Assembly: GCF_025446935.1 (NCBI RefSeq)
Contig: NZ_JAOEGN010000011.1
Coordinates: 1-64,000 of the forward strand
Direction: 5' to 3'
Length of the DNA stretch: 64,000 bases
From: Paracholeplasma vituli
GTDB lineage: Bacteria; Bacillota_I; Bacilli_A; Acholeplasmatales; UBA5453
Position numbers and translations under genes: made by a program. Positions 39,146 through 47,716 of the stretch are shown in pieces (the first letter of the stretch is position 1; every line of letters begins with the position of its first letter). The notes under the pieces are model-generated. The model was not told where the DNA came from and did no database searches. It saw only the letters and a program-made list of their open reading frames with translations.

Positions 39146-39571
39146 ATGGACTCAAGAGAGACGTATTTAAATAAGTTACGCAAGAAAAATCTCCGTATTA
39201 CCAATAGCCGTAAAGCGATGATCGATGTCCTTGAAAATAACCACTTAACCTTCAAGGAAATTCAAACTGCTTTAGCTAAAAAAGGGTTTACGAACATTTC
39301 CACCATATACAACAACTTAGACTTTTTAATCGAGCAGCGTATCGTGGTTGAACTTTTCATCAACGATACCAAGTATTATGACCTCGCGATTGATAACCCA
39401 ATGCACAACGCTGATAGCCATATCCACGTCGTGGTTAAGGATACCAATAAGATTACAGAAATCAACAATACCGATGTATTTGAATTCATCAAGCAAATTC
39501 CTGAATTGAAAGACTTACAAATCGATTACGTTCGAATTACCATTGGTGCCCGTAAGAAAAAATCATATTAA
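39146..39571 (+). CDS. Fur family transcriptional regulator
   Basis: This 141-residue protein has the Fur layout. The N-terminal winged helix is LRKKNLRITNSRKAMIDVLENNHLTFKEI, then FTNISTIYNNLDFLIEQRIV; TIYNNLDFL is the recognition helix. The C-terminal dimer domain has SHIHVVVKDTNKI with the conserved HxH metal ligands. It has no cysteine, so the CxxC structural zinc site of Fur, PerR and Zur is missing. It starts at the base after the plsC stop, with AGGAGG inside the plsC end. Its metal or peroxide specificity cannot be assigned. Confidence 0.9.
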   Translation: MDSRETYLNKLRKKNLRITNSRKAMIDVLENNHLTFKEIQTALAKKGFTNISTIYNNLDFLIEQRIVVELFINDTKYYDLAIDNPMHNADSHIHVVVKDTNKITEINNTDVFEFIKQIPELKDLQIDYVRITIGARKKKSY

Positions 39572-39577
39572 TAACAA

Positions 39578-39600
39578 AAATCCCTCAAAACGAGGGATTT
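39578..39600 (+). terminator. First of two tandem terminators after the Fur gene
   Basis: AAATCCCTC (39578-39586) and GAGGGATTT (39592-39600) form a 9-base-pair stem. The T run afterwards is short. Confidence 0.7.
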
Positions 39601-39604
39601 ATTC

Positions 39605-39637
39605 TTGAAAAAGAAGGCAGTTTGCCTTCTTTTTTTT
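39605..39637. terminator. Second, bidirectional terminator
   Basis: AAGAAGGC (39611-39618) and GCCTTCTT (39624-39631) form an 8-base-pair stem with eight or more T on the plus strand. A TTTTC run on the minus strand lets it serve the convergent DUF2804 gene too. Confidence 0.87.
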
Positions 39638-40658
39638 ACCAGTGATTGATAACCCGTTCTGCGAAACCCATGAGATTATTAAATTCAATCTTCTTTCCAT
39701 CTGGGAGTTTAAAGAATCCACTAAACTTCCCAAAGACTTGGTGTTGAATCGATTTGATAATGATGACATTTGAAGCGCTAGAACGATCGAGGATCGGTTC
39801 GAATAACAATTCGATATCACCCGATTGAGAGGTAAATGACCAAGGACTTAAATAGTCATATTGGTCATTCTTCTTCGGGATATTGAATATAACGTGATCA
39901 AACTTATAACAAGCGCCGTCATAATAAAACATATTTTCACTCGCTTTTGAGGTATCTCCAAAGCCATACCCTAAGTTAAAGCCAATCGTTTTTTGTTGAT
40001 ATAATCCGGAGGCGCTAGACCAATACCAAGTATTCTTGTATGTCCAGACCCCTCTACCCCAGTCTAGTGTACCAAATGCACCTTCTAGTGGATAGGTTGA
40101 ATTCCCAACGGTAAAGCTGCCTTCTGTTTCCATGAGGTTAATCTTATGGTTGTAGTAAAAATGTCCTTTTTTATGAAATGGTGTGGCAATCACTAAGGAT
40201 GTATTTTGGTTTTCTTTTAAATAAATATCCGCGGATAATCTTTGATTAGCCTTGTAGTTATCCATACTTACTATTAAATGACGTCGATCATTTTCAAGTA
40301 AAAACTCAAATGAGAATCCTTTTTTCTTAAATACGACATTCCCCACACGAGACGAATTTGGCATACCTAATCGTTTCATCGGGAAAAAGCCCATGAGTGA
40401 TTTGGTGTGCTCTTGTTTGAGTTCAAATTCAAATGTGGTAATCGAAACCAACCACATATAAGAGTTGTCCGCTACCGTCAACGCGATACCGTGTTTTTGA
40501 TTACCAATGTAATAGTAATCCCATTCCTTGATGCGCATGCCTTTAACCGTAATGTCTTTACGATCGTAAGCCCGAATTAAATCTTCGTGATACCCGCTCT
40601 CAATAAGATTTCCACATTCATCGAGCAGAGGGCCTTTGGTGAGTCGTTGTTCTGCCAT
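39636..40658 (-). CDS. DUF2804 family protein
   Basis: This 340-residue soluble protein is rich in aromatic residues. KGPLLDECGNLIESGYHEDLIRAYDR at the N-terminus matches the DUF2804 opening. LEGAFGTLDWGRGVWTYKNTWYWSSASG in the middle carries its most conserved segment (LDWGRG). The family is predicted to be a beta-sandwich lipocalin-like fold and has no known function. It is a single gene with an extended -10 promoter (TGATATAAT at 40682-40690) and an in-line ribosome site. Confidence 0.86.
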   Translation of the reverse strand: MAEQRLTKGPLLDECGNLIESGYHEDLIRAYDRKDITVKGMRIKEWDYYYIGNQKHGIALTVADNSYMWLVSITTFEFELKQEHTKSLMGFFPMKRLGMPNSSRVGNVVFKKKGFSFEFLLENDRRHLIVSMDNYKANQRLSADIYLKENQNTSLVIATPFHKKGHFYYNHKINLMETEGSFTVGNSTYPLEGAFGTLDWGRGVWTYKNTWYWSSASGLYQQKTIGFNLGYGFGDTSKASENMFYYDGACYKFDHVIFNIPKKNDQYDYLSPWSFTSQSGDIELLFEPILDRSSASNVIIIKSIQHQVFGKFSGFFKLPDGKKIEFNNLMGFAERVINHW

Positions 40659-40733
40659 CTTAACACCTACCCTATGGGTTTATTATATCATAGTGCGTTT
40701 TTGAAACTGAATTAGAAATCTTAACTAACCTAA

Positions 40734-40767
40734 TGAAAAAAATAAAAAGTGTGCGGCTGCACACTTT
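40734..40767 (-). terminator. Terminator of the LtaS-rsmH-PLD operon
   Basis: AAAGTGTGC (40746-40754) and GCACACTTT (40759-40767) form a 9-base-pair stem. On the minus strand TTATTTTTTTC follows. It overlaps the stop codon at 40766. Confidence 0.87.
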
Positions 40768-41845
40768 AGCTGAATAGTTTTTCAAAAAATGATTTCACTT
40801 TAGAGTATTTAATTGGATTCATTTGGATGGATGATTGAATCACTTCATGGTGGTTATCTAGAAAGGCTTGGTTTAAGTCTTTATGGCTTCTAACGACTAA
40901 AGAACATTCACCGAGTTGATAATAAGCTGAGTTATTTAAATTCGTAGACCCGACAATGAGCGTATCATCGACGAGTAATGCTTTCGCATGGACTAACCCT
41001 TCAAATAGATAAATCTTCGCGCCAAGTTTTTGAAGTTTATTCATCCAGTAGAGATTGTATTCAGTTTGAAGATTTGAAACACGTGAGGTTACGATGATGA
41101 CTTCAATACCGTGTTTTAAAGCACTTTCTAGCGCGTTCATCGCGGGTTTCGCTCCGAAATAAGCCATGTGCATTAAAATGCGTTTTTGAGCCTTTTCTAT
41201 AATTTCTGTTAAGTCTTTTTGAACATTAAAGACACCGTTTCTGTTCATGATGTAATCCATGGGTCTTAAGGCACTATAAGGGGTTTTTTGATTAAAGCGA
41301 TCGAGGAAATACGCGACTTCCTTTGAATCCTCGATTCGAACCATATAGTCTAGATAACGTCTACCTTGAATATCTTTACCATCTTCTTTATCTTCAACAT
41401 TGATACCGCCAATATAAAGGATTTTGTCATCGATGATATAAAACTTGGTATGGTCTTTTAAGATTGTACTTTTGAGGGTTAAATTGGGATGTTTTATGAA
41501 TCGTTCTAAGGCTTGGTTTTGGTTTTGACGATACCCTTTGGGTTTACGCTTATCGTGATATCCGATATCGATGATACGGGTTAAAAATTGGAGTTTCTTA
41601 TTGTGGGGTTTATGGAATAAGCTCTGTTTATTTTCTTCGGCTTTTTCGAAAATCGAACCGAACGCGTCTTTTTGAATGGTGACTTTAACACCACGGTCTA
41701 AGGCTTTTTGAACGTGACTCAATAAGCGATTGCCAATGTTGTCATCACGCCAAATAAACATTTGAATGAGGATAGAGCCTTGAGCTTGATCGATGTCTAA
41801 AATGATTTCATTGAAGGCGTTATGCCCATAATTAATCCATTTCAT
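40766..41845 (-). CDS. Phospholipase D family protein (cardiolipin synthase-like)
   Basis: This 359-residue protein has two HKD half-sites: DHTKFYIIDDKILYIGGIN in the first half and VHAKALLVDDTLIVGSTNLN in the second. Each half-site shows HxK-x4-D and the G-G/S-x-N element. It lacks the two N-terminal membrane helices of classic bacterial cardiolipin synthases, so it would be cytoplasmic or peripheral. It overlaps rsmH by 4 bases. A phosphatidyl transfer or phospholipid hydrolysis role is likely; a nuclease role is possible but less so. Confidence 0.87.
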   Translation of the reverse strand: MKWINYGHNAFNEIILDIDQAQGSILIQMFIWRDDNIGNRLLSHVQKALDRGVKVTIQKDAFGSIFEKAEENKQSLFHKPHNKKLQFLTRIIDIGYHDKRKPKGYRQNQNQALERFIKHPNLTLKSTILKDHTKFYIIDDKILYIGGINVEDKEDGKDIQGRRYLDYMVRIEDSKEVAYFLDRFNQKTPYSALRPMDYIMNRNGVFNVQKDLTEIIEKAQKRILMHMAYFGAKPAMNALESALKHGIEVIIVTSRVSNLQTEYNLYWMNKLQKLGAKIYLFEGLVHAKALLVDDTLIVGSTNLNNSAYYQLGECSLVVRSHKDLNQAFLDNHHEVIQSSIQMNPIKYSKVKSFFEKLFS

Positions 41846-42750
41846 GACTTAACCTCGTTTTTAATCGCGGCTCTCAGTTTCGCACTATTCGAGCGGCTAT
41901 TTTCTGCGAGTTCTTGTTCGCTCGGTAAAATTGGTTTTTTTGAGATTAGTCTAAGCGGTGGTGTCGGTAAGTTGAGCATCGGAATGCCTTTAGGAACATG
42001 AACTTCACTGTTTGTTTTAAAGAAGTGTTTCACGATCCGGTCTTCTAACGAGTGGAAGGTTATGATGGATAGTACCCCACCCGGTTTTAAAATCTTTAAT
42101 AGTTTCGGTAAGGTTCTTTCTAAAACCCCAAGTTCATCGTTGGTTGCGATACGGAGAGCTTGAAAGACTTGTTTCGCGGAGTGAGATTTAGACTTATATT
42201 TATACATATCGGTGATTTTCACCAAATCAAAAGTGGTTTCTAGTGGTCTTAGTTCAATGATTTTCTTCGCAATCGGTCTAGCGAAGTCTTCTTCTCCGTA
42301 CACTTCAAAGATGTACACAAGTTCTTCAAACGACGCGTAGTTCACGATATCGTAAGCCGTCTTGGTTTGAGATTGATTCATGCGCATGTCAAGTTTCGCA
42401 TTCTGCATATAAGAAAATCCTCTTGACGCGTCGTCGATTTGGAAGGAGGACATCCCTAAATCCATGACAACGCCATCGATTTCAGTAATGCCACGTTTTT
42501 GAAGTTCTTCTTCAATGAATTCAAAGTTCGATTCTACTGCAGTGAAGTTATTGAATTTAGATAAACGTTCTTTAGCGGTTGCTAACGCGTATTGGTCTTG
42601 ATCAAAACCATATAAATGACCCCCAGATAACGCCAATAAAATGGCTTCACTGTGACCGCCCCCACCGAGGGTTGCGTCCACGTAAATGCCATTTTTCTTG
42701 AGGTTCAGTGCGTCAATCGATTCTTTTAGTAATACACTGTAATGTTTCAT
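41842..42750 (-). CDS. rsmH: 16S rRNA N4-methylcytidine-1402 methyltransferase RsmH
   Basis: This 302-residue SAM-dependent enzyme methylates C1402 in the ribosomal decoding site. The opening HYSVLLKESIDAL and YVDATLGGGGHSEAIL (SAM-binding loop) are diagnostic. So are GLxGFDQD-type LYGFDQDQYAL, MDLGMSSFQIDDASRGFSY, and the C-terminal ITFHSLEDRIVKHFF and NSRSNSAKLRA. In walled Firmicutes it sits with mraZ, ftsL and pbp genes. Here it lies between an LtaS-like gene (1-base gap) and a PLD gene. Confidence 0.96.
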   Translation of the reverse strand: MKHYSVLLKESIDALNLKKNGIYVDATLGGGGHSEAILLALSGGHLYGFDQDQYALATAKERLSKFNNFTAVESNFEFIEEELQKRGITEIDGVVMDLGMSSFQIDDASRGFSYMQNAKLDMRMNQSQTKTAYDIVNYASFEELVYIFEVYGEEDFARPIAKKIIELRPLETTFDLVKITDMYKYKSKSHSAKQVFQALRIATNDELGVLERTLPKLLKILKPGGVLSIITFHSLEDRIVKHFFKTNSEVHVPKGIPMLNLPTPPLRLISKKPILPSEQELAENSRSNSAKLRAAIKNEVKS

Positions 42751-42751
42751 A

Positions 42752-44725
42752 TTATTCTTTATCGAAATAACGATATTTCAGTATCGCATCGTTCACTAAT
42801 TTATATTTTAAGAACCACTCTTGAATCTCAAGGGTTTTATCTGCAAATGCTTCATTATCTACTTCAAGCGCTGGTACGATTAAGTGATAATCGTCTGTGA
42901 ATAAATCAAGCGTCATTGGATTATAGGAGAATGAGCGGTTGTTCGAGGTGATTTCTACCCCAAAATGATACACTTCATTAAGGTTAAAGAGGTTGCTGAC
43001 GGTACGTTTGATATCGGCTTGACCACGTACTAAAGATGTATTTAAGTCAAATCCAGATAAATCCATGCCAGGCGCGTAAATTAGGAATGGAACATTATGA
43101 GCCAGTTCTTGGAATTGATGATGTGTGATGTCTGGGTAGATTTGTTTTAAGTCACCCATAGTCATGTTTCCTGTATGGTCACCATACATCATAAACACCG
43201 TGTCTTTAAGGATATCGAGTGTTTCAAGTTCCGTAAAGAATGCTTCTAAGACTTTATCAAAACGGTGGTTAAAGTCGAAGTAATTACCTAAATCACGAAC
43301 GATGGTTTCTTCCCAAACATTCACACTGGTAATACCTTCAACATCAAAATACGGGGTATGTGTAACCGTCGATAAACCGAAGACGAACTGATCTTCGTCT
43401 TTTTGAAGGACATCGGTAATGTAATCAAAGATGACCGTATCGTCGACCCAGCCGTTGATGATATCTTGTTCTGGATCAAAATAATTTTCTGCAAGTAAAC
43501 GTTCTGCTGGAACAAACTCTTCAAAACCAAGTAGTTCATAGTTGATGAACCGTTTGTAGAAGGATTCGGTTGAACCGTTGATGCCATAAGTCTTATAGCC
43601 CTTATCTTTGAATAAGCTAGGGATGGTTTCAAAGTTGGTTGCGAGATAATCAAAATACGTTACAATTTGACCGGTTGGATAGAGTCCTGTCAGTGCTGCG
43701 AATTCTGCGTCACTGGTCTTACCGACACCGAAATTCGAATAGAATTTGTCATAGTATAGAGTTGAGTCTGAATTCACGATGCTATTCATGAATGGCATGA
43801 TTTCATATGAAATGCCATCGACTTCTACCGATAGATTCATCATATAGTCGTTTAAAGCTTCTAATTGTAAAATGACCAACTTCTTACCTTCAAAAATACC
43901 TGTTAGATCTGCATTTATACAACTTGGATTACCTTCATAATTGAGCGGGCAAGTTTGTTGTGCATTATCAATAAACGCGTCGACTTGCGCTTTAAGGGTT
44001 GGCTTTTGTTCAAGTTCAACCACTTCTTGTGGAATGACTGTATAACTGATTAAGTCCACTAAGTAATAGTTATAAATTCCCATGGTTTGAACACCTTTTA
44101 AAGCGTTACGGTGTTCTTCATAGAAGGTATTATTGATATGGTTATAATAAACCATTTGCGAGAATGTTGTCATTAATAGCCCTGTTAAGATGGTGGTGAT
44201 GGCAAGTTTTCGTCTTCTGTTTTGGTTTATAAATTGTGGGGTTTCTTTAAAGCGTTTATGGGTAAATAAAGTGATTCCTAAATAGATGAATAAGAATGCT
44301 GGAATTAACGCGATATATTGACCCATTCTAAATAGATTACGCCAGAGGTGAATGGTTAATTGTTGACCTAAGACTGGTGCACTGTTGGAAAATGTTCTCG
44401 CATTGAAAAACGAGAATGCAGTTCCGTAATAGAATGCATAAATCTTTAAGGAAAAGACTAACACAGATAAGGTGATGCCTAAGATTAGGACGGATAGTGA
44501 AAAACTGCGTTTGGTTTTAAATAGAATTAAAAATAGGCCTACTAATGCTAGTAGTAATCCCAAGTCTCCCATCCAAGCATTTAAACGAATCATCAAGGAT
44601 TCGTAATATAAATTCATACCTGGATTAAAAAATTGTGCGGTGACCATAACACGATTGAGCATAGTGAGTACTACAAATGCTGTTATAATCAAAAGGATAT
44701 ATCCTTTGTCTTTAATTCTTCTCAT
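42752..44725 (-). CDS. LtaS-like sulfatase-fold membrane enzyme
   Basis: The ATG at 44725 with GAGG 7 bases upstream is preferred over a TTG at 44731. The 657-residue protein has five N-terminal membrane helices (about residues 10-205) and a long extracellular sulfatase-type domain. The nucleophile Thr sits in FGVGKTSDAEFAALTGLYPTG. Metal ligands are in the KTSDAEF region, EALNDYM and MYGDHTGN. The layout is that of lipoteichoic acid synthase, which polymerises glycerol phosphate from phosphatidylglycerol. In a wall-less bacterium it may decorate glycolipids instead; that is inference. Confidence 0.88.
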   Translation of the reverse strand: MRRIKDKGYILLIITAFVVLTMLNRVMVTAQFFNPGMNLYYESLMIRLNAWMGDLGLLLALVGLFLILFKTKRSFSLSVLILGITLSVLVFSLKIYAFYYGTAFSFFNARTFSNSAPVLGQQLTIHLWRNLFRMGQYIALIPAFLFIYLGITLFTHKRFKETPQFINQNRRRKLAITTILTGLLMTTFSQMVYYNHINNTFYEEHRNALKGVQTMGIYNYYLVDLISYTVIPQEVVELEQKPTLKAQVDAFIDNAQQTCPLNYEGNPSCINADLTGIFEGKKLVILQLEALNDYMMNLSVEVDGISYEIMPFMNSIVNSDSTLYYDKFYSNFGVGKTSDAEFAALTGLYPTGQIVTYFDYLATNFETIPSLFKDKGYKTYGINGSTESFYKRFINYELLGFEEFVPAERLLAENYFDPEQDIINGWVDDTVIFDYITDVLQKDEDQFVFGLSTVTHTPYFDVEGITSVNVWEETIVRDLGNYFDFNHRFDKVLEAFFTELETLDILKDTVFMMYGDHTGNMTMGDLKQIYPDITHHQFQELAHNVPFLIYAPGMDLSGFDLNTSLVRGQADIKRTVSNLFNLNEVYHFGVEITSNNRSFSYNPMTLDLFTDDYHLIVPALEVDNEAFADKTLEIQEWFLKYKLVNDAILKYRYFDKE

Positions 44726-44814
44726 AAACAAACCTCATTTTTAATAATTCATGAATATCTTATAACTAAAGCGTTACTTTGTAAAGCCATTTATACTTCA
44801 TGTAACCGCTATGT

Positions 44815-44839
44815 AAAGAAAAAGATGCCCATCGGCATC
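44815..44839 (-). terminator. Terminator of the yceD-rpmF operon
   Basis: GATGCC (44824-44829) and GGCATC (44834-44839) form a 6-base-pair stem with a 4-base loop. On the minus strand TTTTTCTTT follows. Confidence 0.72.
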
Positions 44840-44854
44840 CTTCTTTAAATCTGA

Positions 44855-45040
44855 TTATTCAGATTCTTTGACGTTAACTACTTTATTGCCTCTGTATTCG
44901 CCAGTAACTGGGGATACTCTGTGAGGTAATACTAAGTCACCTGTTTGTGGGTCAACCACTAATGTAGGTTTGCTTAGTTTGTAGTGTGTACGACGTTTTC
45001 TTTTTGCAGTCTTAGACGTGCGGCGAAAAGGAATTGCCAT
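44855..45040 (-). CDS. rpmF: 50S ribosomal protein L32
   Basis: The start [10 protein letters not shown] at 45040 has AGGAGG 7 bases upstream. The 61-residue product is a complete L32 with the opening VPxRRTSK-type sequence and [13 protein letters not shown]. The zinc-binding cysteines present in some L32 proteins are absent, making this the C-minus form. It follows the DUF177 gene by 11 bases, the usual conserved arrangement. Confidence 0.96.
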   Translation of the reverse strand: MAIPFRRTSKTAKRKRRTHYKLSKPTLVVDPQTGDLVLPHRVSPVTGEYRGNKVVNVKESE

Positions 45041-45051
45041 CTTCACACCTC

Positions 45052-45501
45052 CTATTTTTTGTCAAAATGGTCTTTTAATTGAGCGAATACTTCATTGATT
45101 TTCGGTTCTTCTTCAAACTGATCACGTGGAGCATCCTCCGCGTAGACTTGCATTGGGATCATCGGAATGATGGCTCCCCATACGATGTCGCCTAAGTGGA
45201 TTTTGTCTTCGATGATTCGGTATTCAGCGTCACTGGTCTCTGAAACATCTTCTTCAATTTTGAAACTGAGCGGGTAAATCACCGGTTTAAGTGTAATGGC
45301 ACACGGTAGGGTTAATGTCGTTTCAATAGTTAAATCGAAATGGACATAACGGCTCTGTAAAAACTGGACTTGGCCAGTTACCTTAACCAAATCAATGTCA
45401 TACATCAGTGTTTGATCTTTTAAGCGATTTTTGAAGTCGAGTGTAAGATTCATGCCCTGATTGGCATATTCGGTTTTGAGCTTTTCAAGTGTTAATATCA
45501 T
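45052..45501 (-). CDS. DUF177 (YceD-like) ribosome-associated protein
   Basis: The start [12 protein letters not shown] at 45501 has GGTGATTGT upstream; the longer frame starts without one. The 149-residue soluble protein has [23 protein letters not shown] in the middle, where the family has its conserved Cys-x-R-type region. The acidic [15 protein letters not shown]-like segment ([17 protein letters not shown]) follows near residue 105. The yceD-rpmF gene pair is widely conserved and implicated in 23S rRNA synthesis or large-subunit assembly. Confidence 0.88.
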   Translation of the reverse strand: MILTLEKLKTEYANQGMNLTLDFKNRLKDQTLMYDIDLVKVTGQVQFLQSRYVHFDLTIETTLTLPCAITLKPVIYPLSFKIEEDVSETSDAEYRIIEDKIHLGDIVWGAIIPMIPMQVYAEDAPRDQFEEEPKINEVFAQLKDHFDKK

Positions 45502-45575
45502 ACAATCACCAGCTTGATTAATTATACATGGTTTTATACTGTTTGTCAAACATAATTAATATCGATAATCTCAAG

Positions 45576-45600
45576 TAAAAAGCCCACGTTTTCGTGAGCT
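45576..45600 (-). terminator. Terminator after the 45599 gene
   Basis: AGCCCACG (45581-45588) and CGTGAGCT (45593-45600) form a stem with one mismatch. On the minus strand a TTTTT run follows. It overlaps the stop codon at 45599. Confidence 0.75.
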
Positions 45601-46186
45601 ATAAGCCGCGTTTAGCGCGTAGCAGTTTCATTATGTTATGTAAGACTGTTTGGGTATCTTCAGGAATCGAAACGCCTGCTTGAAGAATCTTTCGATCCAC
45701 AACTACATCCTTCATTCTTACGGTAATCGCGTGATCATTCACGAGATATAGTTGGAAATCGATGTAATGGTGATTGGTCCCACGTTCATAGAAACGAATG
45801 GAGTTGGTTTCAATCGACACAATTGATCCATACGGAATCTCAACGGTATAGTCATCTGTAAATGCGCCACGTTCATGGTCAATCAGTGCTGTGTAGTAAA
45901 ACAGTTGATGCTCACCAAAAAGAAATACGGTAACACGGGCTTGATTATAGCGAATATGGTCATTTTTCTTAGACATTTTAAAGAGAATGCTCGATCCTTT
46001 AAAAAATGCTTCAGGTAAAGATACGACTAACGGGTTTAATTCATTGGTTTCCGCTTCGGTTAAGCCAAGAATGCTTCTAGCTCTCACTAAGGCTTTGTTA
46101 TAGTCCTCTTGTGCATAAGCATCAAAATCCTGTGCTCCTTTAATTTTCTTCCTAAAATACTTTTTCATGAATTTAGCGCGGTCCAT
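45599..46186 (-). CDS. Protein of unknown function
   Basis: I do not recognise this protein. The ATG at 46186, preceded by GGGAG, is chosen; the longer frame starts with a TTG that lacks a ribosome site. The 195-residue product has a basic helical N-terminus (MDRAKFMKKYFRKKIKG). A strand-rich core follows (ARVTVFLFGEHQLFYYTALIDH, YTVEIPYGSIVSIETNSIRFYE) that resembles a PH-like or bPH domain. It closes with a helix. No membrane segment is visible. It is a single gene between secG and yceD. Confidence 0.68.
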   Translation of the reverse strand: MDRAKFMKKYFRKKIKGAQDFDAYAQEDYNKALVRARSILGLTEAETNELNPLVVSLPEAFFKGSSILFKMSKKNDHIRYNQARVTVFLFGEHQLFYYTALIDHERGAFTDDYTVEIPYGSIVSIETNSIRFYERGTNHHYIDFQLYLVNDHAITVRMKDVVVDRKILQAGVSIPEDTQTVLHNIMKLLRAKRGL

Positions 46187-46334
46187 CAGCTCATCTCCCT
46201 CATGTGATGAATCTAAGTTTATTTTATCAAGATAATCGAATTTAGTCAATGAAACCCACCTTTTCTGACCTGTTTATTGAATAAATTAGACTTTTATATG
46301 AAGTAATCGATTCATTGAACGTATTTATACGGCA

Positions 46335-46364
46335 AAAAATCCCTTAACTAAATAAGGGATTTTT
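46335..46364 (-). terminator. Terminator of secG
   Basis: AAAAATCCCTTA (46335-46346) and TAAGGGATTTTT (46353-46364) form a 12-base-pair stem, with T runs on both strands. It lies 22 bases after the secG stop. Confidence 0.85.
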
Positions 46365-46386
46365 ATTGTTTTTTGAGTAAGTTATT

Positions 46387-46611
46387 TTAGTGGGTAAGGA
46401 TGGACGTGATGACCATAGCCACAAATAACACGGAAACGACAGCTGTGAATCTTACTAAGAAGAGTTCTAAGCCTCTCGCTTTTGAATTTTTAAATAACTC
46501 TGATTTTTCACCAGAGAATGCCGCTGCGACATCGTCTTGTGAAGATTGTAAAGCAACTGCTACAATGAGTAATAAACCCAATACCATAGCGATATAATCA
46601 GCAAAATTCAT
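46387..46611 (-). CDS. secG: Preprotein translocase subunit SecG
   Basis: The start at 46611 has AGGAGG 7 bases upstream; the longer frame begins inside the leader. The 74-residue protein has two membrane helices (residues 5-22 and 52-72). The conserved LQSSQDDVAAAFSG loop, with the family S-x-A-F-G-like pattern, sits between them. It is the auxiliary subunit of the SecYEG protein-export channel. It is a single gene with a strong promoter at 46637-46665. Confidence 0.93.
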   Translation of the reverse strand: MNFADYIAMVLGLLLIVAVALQSSQDDVAAAFSGEKSELFKNSKARGLELFLVRFTAVVSVLFVAMVITSILTH

Positions 46612-46636
46612 GTGGGTACCTCCTAAAATACACTTT

Positions 46637-46665
46637 ATTGTATCAATTAATCGTTTTGTTGTCAA
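46637..46665 (-). promoter_or_regulatory. Sigma-A promoter of secG
   Basis: On the minus strand TTGACA (46665-46660) and TACAAT (46642-46637) are separated by 17 bases. A second TTGACA lies just upstream (CGTTGACAGTTGACAAC). Confidence 0.85.
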
Positions 46666-46711
46666 CTGTCAACGGTGTGGTTCGCTGGTTCTCTCTTTAA
46701 GAGTCTGTTTA

Positions 46712-47716
46712 TTAGGCAACAAACAGGGCCTTCACATCGTTAATCATTGTAAGGGTGGATTGATAACCCCCACTGACAATGTACCACGCAACCGAATCTA
46801 ATAAGACCATACGGTCATTTTTAGCTGCGTTCGTTGAATTGACAAGCGCGTTATCTAATACACCTATAGAGGCTTCACCACCGATGGCTGCGGCACGGTC
46901 GACGATGAAAATAACGTCTGGATTTAAAGTTTGGATATATTCAAATGAAACGATATCCCCATGCGTGTTTGCATCCCCATTACCAAAATTCGCATCTGCA
47001 GCTAGGAATCCAAGTTCGTTATGGATGAATCCAAAACGAGACCCAATCCCATAACCTGAAATGTCATCGCCATTGGTCATGAAAATTAAAGCCTTAAATG
47101 TGCTATTTTGAGCTAAAGTTTTCACTTCAGAAGTCTTGGTTTCTAGAGTTGAAATCATGGTGTCAAAAGATTCCACACCACCAAATATTTTCTTTAGGTT
47201 GGTAATGTTGTTTACGACACTTTCTAAATACTTCGTGTTGTTCACAGCGACATTTAAAACCGCGACACCACCAAGTTCACTTTTAAGTTTGTCATAGGTC
47301 CAGGCACTTCTACTGGAAATAATGACTAAGTCTGGGCTAAATAAATCTAGGTTATCAAAGTTCGGTTCGAATAACGTACCTGCATTGGTGACGCTATCGA
47401 CATTATATTTAGATAAATACGCTGGAACGTTGGATTTTACAATCGCTAAATTTTCAATACCAAGTTCATCGATTCCGATGGCATCTAAGATATCTAATAC
47501 GCCAAAATCAAAGATGGCGACATTTTTTGGATTAGTTGGAATAACCTCATCGACCGTTTCGTTGGACTTATTGGTATCTGTACTTGAAGTCGCGTGTGTA
47601 ACGGTTTGGGTAATGGTGACCGTTTCTGGATAATTCTTATTGTCATCCACGATGGTGCACGCCATTAGGCTAAAACTTAAAACGAATATAAGGCTTAAGT
47701 ATAATAATTTTCTCAT
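46712..47716 (-). CDS. Siderophore ABC transporter, substrate-binding lipoprotein
   Basis: This 334-residue lipoprotein has a signal peptide with lipobox LMAC, lipidated Cys at residue 20, followed by a Ser/Thr-rich linker. The two-lobed domain begins at NPKNVAIFDFGVLDILDAIGID and contains LFSPDLVIISSR and LNPDVIFIVDRAAAIGGE. This pattern fits CeuE/YclQ-type binding proteins for catecholate siderophores. It is the last gene of a four-gene permease-permease-ATPase-binding protein operon, the same order as B. subtilis yclNOPQ. The exact ligand is not certain. Confidence 0.9.
   Translation of the reverse strand: MRKLLYLSLIFVLSFSLMACTIVDDNKNYPETVTITQTVTHATSSTDTNKSNETVDEVIPTNPKNVAIFDFGVLDILDAIGIDELGIENLAIVKSNVPAYLSKYNVDSVTNAGTLFEPNFDNLDLFSPDLVIISSRSAWTYDKLKSELGGVAVLNVAVNNTKYLESVVNNITNLKKIFGGVESFDTMISTLETKTSEVKTLAQNSTFKALIFMTNGDDISGYGIGSRFGFIHNELGFLAADANFGNGDANTHGDIVSFEYIQTLNPDVIFIVDRAAAIGGEASIGVLDNALVNSTNAAKNDRMVLLDSVAWYIVSGGYQSTLTMINDVKALFVA

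Noticed and set aside
40766-41845. The second PLD-family protein as part of the defence unit.
   Set aside because: It is 24 kb away in an operon with rsmH and an LtaS-like gene and has two HKD half-sites like cardiolipin synthases.
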